Below, in pieces: positions 6,784 through 15,263 of a stretch of 64,000 nt of DNA (positions are counted from its first letter, which is position 1; each line of letters begins with the position of its first letter). The position numbers and the translations under genes were made by a program. The notes under the pieces were generated by a model, which saw only the letters and a program-made list of their open reading frames with translations, did not search any database and was not told the DNA's origin. The stretch is from GCA-2861595 sp035526335 (GTDB taxonomy: Bacteria > Actinomycetota > Acidimicrobiia > Acidimicrobiales > GCA-2861595), in contig DATLCN010000036.1 in NCBI GenBank assembly GCA_035526335.1, positions 179,004-243,003 of the forward strand, read 5' to 3'.

Positions 6784-9078
6784 ATGATTGGTTGGATAAG
6801 CAAGAAGGTGGCGGAGCGGCGCCGGCAGAGCGGGTTCACGCTCATCGAGCTGCTCGTCGTTATCGTCATCCTTGGAGTGCTGTCCGCGGTTGTGGTCTTC
6901 GCTGTGCGGGGGACCGGTGACAAAGGCCAAGCTGCCGCCTACCTCACCGACGTGAAGACAGTCCGAACGGCGGAAGAGAGCTTCTGCGCCAGGTTTGGGC
7001 GCTACGGCACCGAGGACGAGCTGGTGGCACCGCCTGACGGTGGAAAAGGTTTTCTCTCCGAGAAGTCCACGTACTCCGACGTCGAGCTGAGCAGCGGTGG
7101 CACCTGCGGATCATCCTCATCGCCCAACTCCGCGTACTCGGTGCGGGTTGGGCTGCCCACCGCCGTGGTCAGCGTGGCCGCCAACACCGACCAGTGGCCC
7201 ACGGCCGACAGCGCCACGCCGGGCTACCGCACGAGTTACTTCGCCTACCCGCTCAACGCCAACGTCTACGACCCGCTGATCATCATCGGGTCCGACTACA
7301 GCCTCCAGCCCGGGGTGGCCACAAGCTGGGAGCCGATCCCGACCAGCGTCAACCGGGCCGCGTTCACCAGTGCCAACAACCCCACGCCCCTGCCCCTCCC
7401 GACCGGCATCACCTACACCAACGCCCCGGACCGGCCCTACAACAAGACCACATGGCGGTTCCACATCCGCCAAGGCGTGAAGTTCCACAACGGGGCCGAC
7501 CTGACCGCCGACGACGTGATCTGGACCTGGCGGGACCGCCAGGCGATCATGACCAAGCAGGCGGCCGACTCTTCGCTCACCACCGTCACCAACACCCTCG
7601 GCTTCACCAAGAACGGCTCGCCCGCCTCGGCGCCAGTGGTGCCGGACGCCTTCGACTCGGTAGAGAAGATCGACCAGTTCACAGTCGACCTCACCCCAAA
7701 AACCGAGAACCTGCGCCTTCCTGAGCAGATCGCCCATCCCAAGGGCGCCATCGTGCCGGTCGGCAAGCACTTCGACGGGAGCACCGGCGGCCTGCCGGCC
7801 GGGCCGTACAACGGCAACGGCGGCGCCAGCACTGCCCTGGTTCCGGGTACCCCTGTCGGGAGCGGGCCGTTCCAGTGGATGAGCTACACGTCCAACCCGG
7901 ACTTCTCCGGGAGCGCGTCGTTCGCTGCCAACACGGTCTACTGGGGCGTCAAGGCCCAGGTGAAGCAGATGAACTACACCTTCATCCTCGACCCGGTCAC
8001 CCGGGCCAACAAGGTGCTCGCCGGCGAGGCCGACATGGCCATCGACGTCGACCCGCTGTCGGTGGGAGCCATCAACAGCGGTGGCGGGCACGTGGTCACC
8101 GCCTCCTACGGACAGAACCTGCTCATCTACATCAACAAGGTGGTCAAGTACGGCCCTGGAGGCACGCCGAAGTACGACCTCGGAACCGACCCGGCCGTGC
8201 GCAAGGCGGTCTCGCTGGCCATCGACCGGCCTACCTTCGTGACCAACATCTACCAGGGCAACGCCGCCCCGGGCCGCTGGATGGGCCCCCCGGGCATCCT
8301 CGGCACCCATGCCAACGACGTTCCGGCCCTGGCCTACGACGCGCCCCAGGCGCGGACGGTGCTGGACAGCGCCGGCTGGACGTGCGGCGGCGGGGCTTCG
8401 GGCGCCGGCACGGCTTGCGGGGCCAGCGAGTACCGGGTCAAGAACGGCGGCACCTTCGCCGGCCGGTCGCTCAACCTGCGCCTGATCGGCAACGACATCT
8501 CCCTGTCCCAGGCCGGCTACGACCTGCTGGTGGCCGAGATGAAGGCGGTGGGCATCAACCTCCAAGCCGACCGGCTGAGCGTCACCAACCGGAGCACCGA
8601 GTACACAGCCGGCGACTTCGACCTCGACCTCGAGCTGCCCAACCAGAACGACGCCAACCCCGCCTTCCTGCCCACGCTGCGCTTCGCCTGCACCCGCACC
8701 GGGACGTTCCGCTTCGCCCCGGCAGACGGCACCAATGGCGTCGGGCCGGCGGTCAACGTCACAAAGAGCGGAAACCCGGACGGCACCTGGCCCTTCGGCA
8801 ACACGCCGTGCAACACTGGCTCCCCCAACACCACGCCCGCCGTCCTCGGGCCCTTCGACAACACCTACGTGCCCGCCGCCGACAACGCCACCACCCAGGA
8901 CGCGGCCCAGGCCGCGGCGGCTCAGCAGATGAAGATCCTGGTCGGCCAGAACCAGACCAACGTGGTGGTGCCCATCACCGGGCAGTTCCGCATCTACGGG
9001 ATGCGCAGCAACGTCAACCTGGGCGACCCGCATCCGTCGCAGACCAGCCAGCGCTGGGTCAGCCTGACCAAGTCATAA
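6784..9078 (+). CDS. Type IV prepilin N-terminus fused to family 5 ABC solute-binding protein (fusion 2)
   Basis: A 764-residue paralogue of fusion 1. The ATG at 6784 follows AAGGAG with a 6-base gap and gives the leader MIGWISKKVAERRRQSG, cut before FTLIELLVVIVILG with Glu at +5. The pilin helix is residues 18-43 and the small head runs to about 123 (ESFCARFGRYGTEDEL). From about 124 it is an SBP_bac_5 protein (YDPLIIIGSDYSLQPGVATS, WRFHIRQGVKFHNGADLTAD, PVGSGPF and AVRKAVSLAIDRPTFV). The pilin parts of the two fusions are nearly identical in the helix, while the binding domains differ strongly, so the ligands may differ. It is followed after 18 bases by its own dppB-like and dppC-like genes. 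Confidence 0.9.
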   Translation: MIGWISKKVAERRRQSGFTLIELLVVIVILGVLSAVVVFAVRGTGDKGQAAAYLTDVKTVRTAEESFCARFGRYGTEDELVAPPDGGKGFLSEKSTYSDVELSSGGTCGSSSSPNSAYSVRVGLPTAVVSVAANTDQWPTADSATPGYRTSYFAYPLNANVYDPLIIIGSDYSLQPGVATSWEPIPTSVNRAAFTSANNPTPLPLPTGITYTNAPDRPYNKTTWRFHIRQGVKFHNGADLTADDVIWTWRDRQAIMTKQAADSSLTTVTNTLGFTKNGSPASAPVVPDAFDSVEKIDQFTVDLTPKTENLRLPEQIAHPKGAIVPVGKHFDGSTGGLPAGPYNGNGGASTALVPGTPVGSGPFQWMSYTSNPDFSGSASFAANTVYWGVKAQVKQMNYTFILDPVTRANKVLAGEADMAIDVDPLSVGAINSGGGHVVTASYGQNLLIYINKVVKYGPGGTPKYDLGTDPAVRKAVSLAIDRPTFVTNIYQGNAAPGRWMGPPGILGTHANDVPALAYDAPQARTVLDSAGWTCGGGASGAGTACGASEYRVKNGGTFAGRSLNLRLIGNDISLSQAGYDLLVAEMKAVGINLQADRLSVTNRSTEYTAGDFDLDLELPNQNDANPAFLPTLRFACTRTGTFRFAPADGTNGVGPAVNVTKSGNPDGTWPFGNTPCNTGSPNTTPAVLGPFDNTYVPAADNATTQDAAQAAAAQQMKILVGQNQTNVVVPITGQFRIYGMRSNVNLGDPHPSQTSQRWVSLTKS

Positions 9079-9096
9079 GGGGGCGGGGACTCCGAG

Positions 9097-10038
9097 GTGG
9101 GTGGGTACGCGGCGCGGCGGTTGCTGCTGGCCCTACCCACCCTCCTCGGTCTGTCGCTGCTGGTGTTCCTTTTGGGCTCACTGGCCGGCGACCCGTCGGA
9201 CGAATTGGCGGCCCGCAGCGACCCCGAGGCCGGGGTCACGGCCGAGCAGGTGGCGGCCATCCGCCACGATCTCGGCCTCGACCGGCCACTCCCGGTGCGT
9301 TACGGCCGGTGGCTGGGTCGAGCGGTGCGGGGCGATCTGGGCACGTCGCTTTTCACCAACCGCGGTGTCGGCGGGCAGATCGCAGATGCGTTCCCCACCA
9401 CCCTCGTCCTGGCTGTCGCCGCCCTGGTGCTCATCGTGCTGCTGGCGGTGCCCATGGGCGTGGCCGGGGCCCTCTTCCACCGGCACTGGCAGGACCAGGC
9501 GATCCGGGCTTTGGCCCTGACCGGCGCCTCGGCACCCGGCTTCTTTCTCGCCTACGTCCTGGTCCACGTGTTCGCCGTTCGTCTGCGCCTGCTCCCCGTG
9601 GCCGGACTGAGCGGTGCCCGCAGCGTGGTACTGCCGGCTTTCACCCTTGCCGTCGGGCCCGCCGCCATGGTGTCGAGGCTGCTCCGCGCCTCCCTTCTCG
9701 AAGTCGTGGGTGAGGACTACATCCGCACGGCGAGAGGCAAGGGACTCGCCGCCGTGCCGGTCCTGGTCAACCACGCGGTGCGGAACGCCGCCCTTCCCGT
9801 GCTCACCGTCGTCGGCAGTGTGTTCGGCAGAATGATCGAGGGAGCGGTGGTCATAGAGGTGGTGTTCTCCCGGCCGGGCATCGGGCAGCTCACCTATAAC
9901 GCCGTCCGCAGCTATGACTACCCGGTCGTGGTGGGCACGGTCGTGTTCGGCGGAGCCATGTTCATGCTGGTCAACCTCCTGGTCGACCTCTCCTACGGGC
10001 TCGTCGACCCCCGCGTGCGCCTGGGGCGGGCACGATGA
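9097..10038 (+). CDS. Peptide/nickel-type ABC transporter permease, DppB-like (unit 2)
   Basis: A 313-residue DppB-type permease starting at a GTG 18 bases after fusion 2, with a GGGGCGGGG purine run upstream. It has an N-terminal anchor (RRLLLALPTLLGLSLLVFLL), an extracytoplasmic helical insert ending in GDLGTSLFT, and five later membrane segments. The EAA loop is GEDYIRTARGKGLAAVPVL and the tail is SYGLVDPRVRLG. It forms the pore with the DppC-like protein whose ATG overlaps its stop. Its position directly behind fusion 2 shows that the fused receptor works with an ABC importer and is not a stray domain. Only modest similarity to the unit 1 permease is visible. Confidence 0.92.
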   Translation: MGGYAARRLLLALPTLLGLSLLVFLLGSLAGDPSDELAARSDPEAGVTAEQVAAIRHDLGLDRPLPVRYGRWLGRAVRGDLGTSLFTNRGVGGQIADAFPTTLVLAVAALVLIVLLAVPMGVAGALFHRHWQDQAIRALALTGASAPGFFLAYVLVHVFAVRLRLLPVAGLSGARSVVLPAFTLAVGPAAMVSRLLRASLLEVVGEDYIRTARGKGLAAVPVLVNHAVRNAALPVLTVVGSVFGRMIEGAVVIEVVFSRPGIGQLTYNAVRSYDYPVVVGTVVFGGAMFMLVNLLVDLSYGLVDPRVRLGRAR

Positions 10039-10931
10039 CGATGATCGAGACACCGGAGAGCGTGACGGCGATCACCTTGGCCGCCGCCACGGCCGGGCGA
10101 TCGCGGCGCCGGGCCCTCCTGCGCCGGGCAACCCGCGACCGCGGCGCTGTCCTGGGAGCGGTGCTTTTCGTCCTGTTGGTGGCGGCGGTTGCCACCGCTC
10201 CACTGCTCTCGCCGTTCGACCCGACCTCGATCGATCCGCGCCACGCCCTGGCCCATTCCAGCCGGCTCCACCCGCTCGGCACCGATCTACTGGGGCGCGA
10301 CGTGCTGTCGCGGCTGCTTCACGGCGGCCGCACCTCGGTCGCCGCAGCCCTGGCCGCCGGCGCCGGGGTCGCCACTCTCGGCCTACTGTTCGGCGTGGTC
10401 GCGGGGACGATAGGCGGAGCCGTGGACACTGTGATCATGCGTCTGGTCGACATCCTCCTGGCCCTGCCCCTCCTGGTCGTGGCCATGGTGGCCGTTGGCC
10501 TCCTCGGGGGTGGGACGGACAAGCTTGTGCTCACCGTGATCCTGCTCGGGTGGCCGGTACACGCCCGCGTGGTGCGGGCCGTCGCCCTGAGTATCCGCGA
10601 GCAGGCATTCGTGCAGGCAGCGGCGGCGTTGGGGGCCTCGCGGCTGCGGATCATGCTCCGCCACGTCGTGCCCGGCGTGACCGGAGCGGTGGCCACCCTG
10701 ACCATGATCGAGCTGGGCCGCTTCGTGCTGGTGCTCTCGACGCTCTCGTTCCTCGGCTTCGGAGTTCGGGCCCCCAACCCGGAATGGGGGGCGATGCTGG
10801 CCGACGCCCGCACGTCGTTCTTCCTGGCGCCCCGGCTGCTGGTCTACCCCGGCCTTGCCATCACGCTGCTGGTTCTGTCCGTCAACCTGATGGGCGATGG
10901 GCTTCGTGATGCGCTCGCCCCTGCGGACTGA
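10035..10931 (+). CDS. Peptide/nickel-type ABC transporter permease, DppC-like (unit 2)
   Basis: A 298-residue DppC-type permease. Its ATG overlaps the dppB stop by four bases, the usual sign of translational coupling. It has a cytoplasmic N-terminus, a first membrane segment at about residues 38-58, the loop HPLGTDLLGRDVLSRLLHGG, and five further segments. The EAA loop is EQAFVQAAAALGASRLRIM and a conserved FLGFGVRAPNPEWGAML precedes the last part. It completes a receptor-permease set, fusion 2-dppB-dppC. The ATPases are not adjacent; they follow at 13132-15191 on the same strand after a minus-strand pilin/pilT pair. Confidence 0.92.
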   Translation: MTMIETPESVTAITLAAATAGRSRRRALLRRATRDRGAVLGAVLFVLLVAAVATAPLLSPFDPTSIDPRHALAHSSRLHPLGTDLLGRDVLSRLLHGGRTSVAAALAAGAGVATLGLLFGVVAGTIGGAVDTVIMRLVDILLALPLLVVAMVAVGLLGGGTDKLVLTVILLGWPVHARVVRAVALSIREQAFVQAAAALGASRLRIMLRHVVPGVTGAVATLTMIELGRFVLVLSTLSFLGFGVRAPNPEWGAMLADARTSFFLAPRLLVYPGLAITLLVLSVNLMGDGLRDALAPAD

Positions 10932-10934
10932 CCA

Positions 10935-11168
10935 GTGGAGTCCACCTGGTTCCACGACCAGGGCCTGCACAAGCTCATGGGCGAGGTGTTCGAGCCGCTG
11001 CAGGATCGAGCCATGTTCGCACAGGTCGCTGTGGACGCCGTGGCCGGCACGATCGCCTGGCCCAACGGCGTCGACCTCGATCCAGACGTTCTCCATGGAG
11101 ACCACGAGCCGGCGAGCGGCCGCGGCCCCGTCGTGCCGAAGGAGTACCACCTCCGTCCGACCGGCTGA
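10935..11168 (+). pseudogene. DUF2442 protein, probably 5'-truncated
   Basis: The 77-residue frame holds the C-terminal half of a DUF2442 domain. GEVFEPLQDRAMFAQVAVD is followed by TIAWPNGVDLDPDVL, close to the family pattern G-VFEPL-D---F--V-VD---GT--WPNG-D--P--L. The usual N-terminal strand region of about 25 residues is missing, and the frame begins only four bases after the dppC stop, at a GTG. DUF2442 proteins are small and often sit beside toxin-antitoxin or DUF4160 genes; none is here. It is either a broken remnant or a short variant. The roughly 290 bases after it, up to 11456, show no convincing gene. Confidence 0.55.
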
Positions 11169-11456
11169 CGCCGACCGGGACTGGCGCCAGAACGACGCCC
11201 GCTACCAGCGCATACGGCGGCCCATTTCGCTCCTTGGGTTCACGCCTCAGCGTGACCGACGACTGGCGCAGCCACCTCCGCCCGTCGCAGGTGGCGTCAT
11301 CGAGCGCTTTGTGGGTGGCCTGCGGCCAACTTGCTGCACATGCACATGCTCGCTTCCCGACTCGATGGCCAGCGCCGCCAGGTAGGCGGCGGGGACGGCG
11401 TTGCCCTTTGCGCCGCCGCTCCGCACCAGGCCGCAGAAGACGGGCCAGTGAACACC

Positions 11457-12608
11457 TCAGCGGGCGGGCGCCGGCGCCACCGGCGCCGCCGGCCGGGGCC
11501 GCTTCACCTCGTCGGGGTGAACAGTCCACAGCAGCGCCTCCTCGTAGGAGACCTTGCCCTGGGCCACCAGCTCAGTCAGGGCGCCTTCGAGGGTCTGCAT
11601 TCCCGCGCGCTGTCCCGTCGCCACCTGGTTGCGGAGCTGGCGGGTCTTGCCCTCCCGGATGAGGTTGCACACCGCGCCGGTGCCCACCAGCACCTCGAAG
11701 GCGGCGACGCGGCCTCCGCCGATCTTGGGAACGAGCTGCTGGTTGAGGATGCCCACGAGGGTGTGGGTGAGCTGGAGGCGGATCTGGGGCTGCTGCTCGG
11801 CGGGGAAGACGTCGACGATGCGGTCGATGGTCTGGGAGCTGTCGTTGGTGTGCAGGGTGGCGAAGACAAGGTGACCGGTCTCGGCGATGGTGAGGGCGGC
11901 CTGGATGCTCTCGGGGTCGCGCATCTCACCGACCAGCACCACGTCGGGGTCCTCCCGCAACGCCGATCGCAGGGCGGCGGCAAACGACTCGGTGTCGGCA
12001 CCCACCTCCCGCTGGTTCACCGCCGACAGCTTGTGGTGGTGCAGGTACTCCACCGGATCCTCGATGGTGAGGATGTGCAGGGCCCGGTGGGTGTTGATGT
12101 AGTCGATCATGGCGGCAAGGGAGGTGGATTTGCCCGAACCGGTTGGGCCGGTGACCAGGACGAAGCCCTTGGGCCTGCGGACCCAGTCCTCGACGATCGG
12201 TGGCAGGCCCAGCTCGGCGAAGGTGGGGATGGTAAAAGGGATCAGGCGGAGAGCCAGCGCCTGGGTGCCCCGCTGGCGGAAGGCGTTCCCCCGTACGCGA
12301 GCCTTTCGGGCCCAGGTGAAGGCGAAGTCGACCTGCTTGGAGTGCTGGAACTGGGCGGCCAGCTCCTTGCCCAGCACGCCGGCGATCAGCCGCTCCACCT
12401 CCGGTGGCCCCAGCACCGCCGGTCCCTTCATCGGGACGAGGGCGCCGTTCACCCGCATCAGGGGGGGGGAGCCGGCGGTCAGCAGGAGGTCGGTTCCCCC
12501 CGCGTCCCACACCGCGCTCAGTAGCGGCTCTATGTGGCCAGCCGATGCCGTCACGCCGGCAATGGTAGGTGAGAGAAACAAGGGGCGCGACCGGGCACAG
12601 CGCCGCAT
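11457..12608 (-). CDS. pilT: PilT-type retraction ATPase
   Basis: A 383-residue member of the PilT/PilU family of hexameric ATPases that depolymerise type IV pili. It has the N-terminal PAS-like domain (GTDLLLTAGSPPLMRVNG), Walker A GPTGSGKST near residue 155, Asp box LTIEDPVEYLHHHK, Walker B DPDVVLVGEMRDPES, His box HLVFATLHTNDSSQTIDRI, and the late GKVSYEEALLWT. No clear ribosome site marks the start; a GTG at 12554 that begins closer to the conserved domain is also possible. It lies 28 bases after an atypical pseudopilin on the same strand, inside the pilin-SBP region. No PilB, PilC, PilM or prepilin peptidase gene is in the window. A decayed second copy is at 5739-6058. Confidence 0.92.
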   Translation of the reverse strand: MRRCARSRPLFLSPTIAGVTASAGHIEPLLSAVWDAGGTDLLLTAGSPPLMRVNGALVPMKGPAVLGPPEVERLIAGVLGKELAAQFQHSKQVDFAFTWARKARVRGNAFRQRGTQALALRLIPFTIPTFAELGLPPIVEDWVRRPKGFVLVTGPTGSGKSTSLAAMIDYINTHRALHILTIEDPVEYLHHHKLSAVNQREVGADTESFAAALRSALREDPDVVLVGEMRDPESIQAALTIAETGHLVFATLHTNDSSQTIDRIVDVFPAEQQPQIRLQLTHTLVGILNQQLVPKIGGGRVAAFEVLVGTGAVCNLIREGKTRQLRNQVATGQRAGMQTLEGALTELVAQGKVSYEEALLWTVHPDEVKRPRPAAPVAPAPAR

Positions 12609-12636
12609 GGACGGCCCGATCGACGAGAACCGTCGA

Positions 12637-13032
12637 TCAGCGTTTCTGTGCCTGGCACCCCTGGGCCGGCGGGAGACCGTTCACCGTGACCCTGCCCGTC
12701 GGCGAACCGGCCACGATCTCCGGCGCGAAGGTGAACCCCGGCCGGCTCGGCACCTCGGTGGGGAAGCCCTGCGCCGCCATCTCCTCGAACGACGACGGAT
12801 ATTCACCGGTGGCGGCGTGCGCCGCGGCAATGGAGGTCTCGAGAGTGGCCACGTCGGACTGGCAGGCGACCACGGAAGCGTCGTCGATCACCCCGACAGG
12901 TCCCCTGCGCGCCGCTGGGTCCTTGCCGCCCATCGCCGGGATCACCAGGGCGGCCAGCCCACCCATGATCACCAGCGCCATGACCAGGCTGAAGATGGCG
13001 GATCCTCGCTCGCGTGCGCTCGTCGTCCTCAC
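12637..13032 (-). CDS. Atypical pseudopilin-like protein lacking Glu5
   Basis: A 131-residue protein reading from a GTG at 13032. The first ten residues, VRTTSARERG, look like a short basic prepilin leader. A hydrophobic helix follows (SAIFSLVMALVIMGGLAALV) and then a GspG/PilE-like head with SDVATLETSIAAAHAATG and EYPSSFEEM. Two cysteines (near residues 50 and 127) could form a disulfide. Position +5 after the putative cleavage is Ser, not the usual Glu, as in some minor pseudopilins such as GspK. It is followed at 28 bases by pilT. It could be a minor pilin helping to insert the fused receptors; its family assignment rests on pattern only. Confidence 0.62.
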   Translation of the reverse strand: MRTTSARERGSAIFSLVMALVIMGGLAALVIPAMGGKDPAARRGPVGVIDDASVVACQSDVATLETSIAAAHAATGEYPSSFEEMAAQGFPTEVPSRPGFTFAPEIVAGSPTGRVTVNGLPPAQGCQAQKR

Positions 13033-13131
13033 CTTCGCGAGACGGTAGCCCGGCTGACGCGCTCGTGCGCCGGCACCTTCGCTACTTACACTCCTGGCAT
13101 CGCACGGCACCGCACTGCACCCGGAGGATCG

Positions 13132-14172
13132 CCCGAGCCGACGACGGCCGTTTCCGGGCCGCTCCTGTCGATCCGGGACCTGCACGTCCGCTTCTCCACC
13201 GACCGCGGCGTGGTCAAGGCGGTGGACGGCGTCTCGTTCGACCTGGCCGAGAACGAGGTGCTGGCCGTCGTGGGCGAGTCCGGGTCGGGCAAGACCGTGA
13301 CGGCGCTCTCGATGCTTCGTCTCCTTCCCGCCTCGGCGAAAATGACGGGCCAGGTGCTGTTCAGGGGCACGGACGTGACGGCCCTTCGCGAGGACGAAGC
13401 CCGGAAGCTGCGGGGATCGCGCATCGCCATGGTGTTCCAGGACGCGCTGGCGGCGCTCAACCCGTTGCACCGGGTGGGCAACCAGGTGGCCGAGGCCATA
13501 CGGATCCACCACCCCGAGGTCAAGCGCAAGGAGGCACGGGCGCGGGTGGTGGAGCTGCTCGACCTGGTGGGCGTCCCCAACCCCGGCGCCCGCTACGACG
13601 AGTACCCCCACCAGTTCTCGGGGGGCATGCGCCAGCGGGCCATGATCGCCATGGCCATCGCCAACGACCCCGACGTGCTCATCGCCGACGAACCCACGAC
13701 CGCCCTCGACGTCACCACCCAGGCCCAGGTGCTGGAGGTGCTGCAACGGGTGCGGGAGCGCACGGGCTCGGGCATGGTGCTGATCACCCACGACCTCGGC
13801 GTGGTGGCCGGCGTGGCCGACCGGGTGCTGGTGATGTACGCCGGCCGGGTGGTGGAGACCGGCGGCGTCGACCAGGTCTTCCACCGACCCCAGCACCCCT
13901 ACACCCTCGGCCTGCTGACGTCGCTGCCCCAGCTGGCCCAGCGGGGCCAGCGCCGGCTGAGGCGCATCCCCGGCCAGCCACCGTCGCTGATCGACGTGCC
14001 GCCCGGGTGCGCCTTCCACCCCCGGTGCGCGTTCGCCCGGCTGCCGGAACCTTGCGCCTCGACCCGTCCCGACCTGAGTTGGACGACCGATCCGGGGCAC
14101 GTGGCCGCCTGCCACTTCTCCCAGCAGGTGGCCGACGCCGGCCTGGCCACGACCGGGGAACAGGGATCATGA
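13132..14172 (+). CDS. Peptide/nickel ABC transporter ATPase, DppD-like
   Basis: An ABC ATPase of the DppD/OppD branch, about 340 residues. Walker A is GESGSGKT, the signature is FSGGMRQR, Walker B is VLIADEPT and the switch histidine is in LITHDLG. The C-terminal oligopeptide domain carries the four-cysteine cluster seen in many relatives, CAFHPRCAFARLPEPC plus a later Cys. The start is unresolved. GGAGG at 13123-13127 looks like the ribosome site, but no ATG, GTG or TTG follows in frame before the conserved PLLSIRDLHV; a CTG lies at 13165, so 13132 is a placeholder. It overlaps dppF by four bases. It probably powers one or both permease pairs to its left, since neither has its own ATPase. 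Confidence 0.88.
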   Translation, partial: PEPTTAVSGPLLSIRDLHVRFSTDRGVVKAVDGVSFDLAENEVLAVVGESGSGKTVTALSMLRLLPASAKMTGQVLFRGTDVTALREDEARKLRGSRIAMVFQDALAALNPLHRVGNQVAEAIRIHHPEVKRKEARARVVELLDLVGVPNPGARYDEYPHQFSGGMRQRAMIAMAIANDPDVLIADEPTTALDVTTQAQVLEVLQRVRERTGSGMVLITHDLGVVAGVADRVLVMYAGRVVETGGVDQVFHRPQHPYTLGLLTSLPQLAQRGQRRLRRIPGQPPSLIDVPPGCAFHPRCAFARLPEPCASTRPDLSWTTDPGHVAACHFSQQVADAGLATTGEQGS

Positions 14173-15191
14173 GCGAGGAGGCCGTCGTGGTCGAGGACCT
14201 GAGCGCCGGTGAGAGGGTTCTCGACCTCCAGGACCTGGTGAAGCACTTCCCGACCAAGGGTGTCCTCTTCCGCCGGCGTCGGGAGGTCATCCACGCGGTC
14301 TGCGGGGTCTCCCTCGCCATCGACCGAGGTGAGACGCTCGGCCTGGTGGGCGAGTCGGGCTGTGGCAAGTCGACGACGGGCCGGCTGGCGCTCGGCCTGC
14401 TGCGGGCGACTTCGGGCTCGGTGCACGTGCAGGGCCACGACGTGCTGGCGGCCAACCCCCGGGAGCTGCGCAAGCTGCGCCGGCGCATGCAGATCGTCTT
14501 CCAGGACCCTTACGCGTCCCTCGATCCCCGCATGACCATCGGGGCGAGCATCGCCGAGCCCCTCAAGGTCCACAAGCTGTGGCGCCACGGCGGCCGCGAG
14601 CGGGTTCGGGAGCTGCTGCGCCTCGTGGAGCTGAACCCCGACGATGCCTCCCGTTACCCCCACGAGTTCTCCGGAGGCCAGCGCCAGCGGGTCGGTATCG
14701 CCCGGGCGCTGGCCCTCGAGCCCGACCTGCTGGTGCTCGACGAGCCGGTCTCGTCGCTGGACACCTCGATCCAGGCCGGCGTGATCAACCTTCTGGCCGA
14801 CCTCCAGGACCGCCTCGGCGTGGCCTACCTGCTGATCGCCCACGACCTGTCGCTCGTGCGCCACATCTCCCAGCGGGTGGCGGTGATGTACCTGGGGCGG
14901 ATCGTGGAGTCGGGGACACGCGACGACGTGTTCGACCGGCCCGCCCACCCCTACACCCAGGCCCTCCTGTCGGCCGTGCCGATCCCGGACCCCGACCGCG
15001 AACGGGGCCGCAAGCGGATCATGCTGGCCGGCGAAGTGCCGAGCCCGGCGGACCCGCCCTCGGGATGCCGGTTCCGCACCCGCTGCTGGAAGGCGGCCGA
15101 CGTCTGCGCCGAGACGGTTCCCGAACTGATCGACCGGGGCCACGGCCACCCCGTGGCCTGCCACTTCGCCGAGGTGACGAGCGTCGTCTAG
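14169..15191 (+). CDS. Peptide/nickel ABC transporter ATPase, DppF-like
   Basis: A 340-residue ABC ATPase of the DppF/OppF branch, starting at an ATG that overlaps the dppD stop. It has Walker A GESGCGKST, Q-loop QIVFQDPYASLDPR, signature FSGGQRQR, Walker B LLVLDEPVSSLD and LLIAHDLS. The C-terminal domain has the cluster CRFRTRCWKAADVC. DppD and DppF form the heterodimeric motor under a DppB/DppC pore. The pair is on the plus strand after the divergent pseudopilin/pilT genes, so it has its own promoter region at about 13033-13120. As the only ATPase pair in the window it may be shared by both receptor-permease units. Confidence 0.93.
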   Translation: MSEEAVVVEDLSAGERVLDLQDLVKHFPTKGVLFRRRREVIHAVCGVSLAIDRGETLGLVGESGCGKSTTGRLALGLLRATSGSVHVQGHDVLAANPRELRKLRRRMQIVFQDPYASLDPRMTIGASIAEPLKVHKLWRHGGRERVRELLRLVELNPDDASRYPHEFSGGQRQRVGIARALALEPDLLVLDEPVSSLDTSIQAGVINLLADLQDRLGVAYLLIAHDLSLVRHISQRVAVMYLGRIVESGTRDDVFDRPAHPYTQALLSAVPIPDPDRERGRKRIMLAGEVPSPADPPSGCRFRTRCWKAADVCAETVPELIDRGHGHPVACHFAEVTSVV

Positions 15192-15196
15192 TTATG

Positions 15197-15232
15197 GGCG
15201 CTGGCGCTGGCGCTGGCGCTGGCGCTGGCGCT
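15197..15232. repeat. Hexanucleotide tandem repeat, six GGCGCT units
   Basis: Six exact head-to-tail copies of GGCGCT begin six bases after the dppF stop. The tract is non-coding as annotated. Such runs can expand or contract by slippage; no function is visible. Confidence 0.9.
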
Positions 15233-15263
15233 CTTGGCCTCCGGCGAGGTCGTGCGCGACGGG

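Noticed and set aside
7117..9033. Long minus-strand open frame of 638 residues opposite fusion 2
   Set aside because: It is the antisense shadow of the SBP domain: Val/Gly/Arg-rich with no recognisable domain.
3032..9078. Pilin-SBP fusions as assembly chimeras
   Set aside because: The architecture occurs twice with different binding domains and different leaders, each with its own ribosome site and operator, so a single misjoin cannot explain it.
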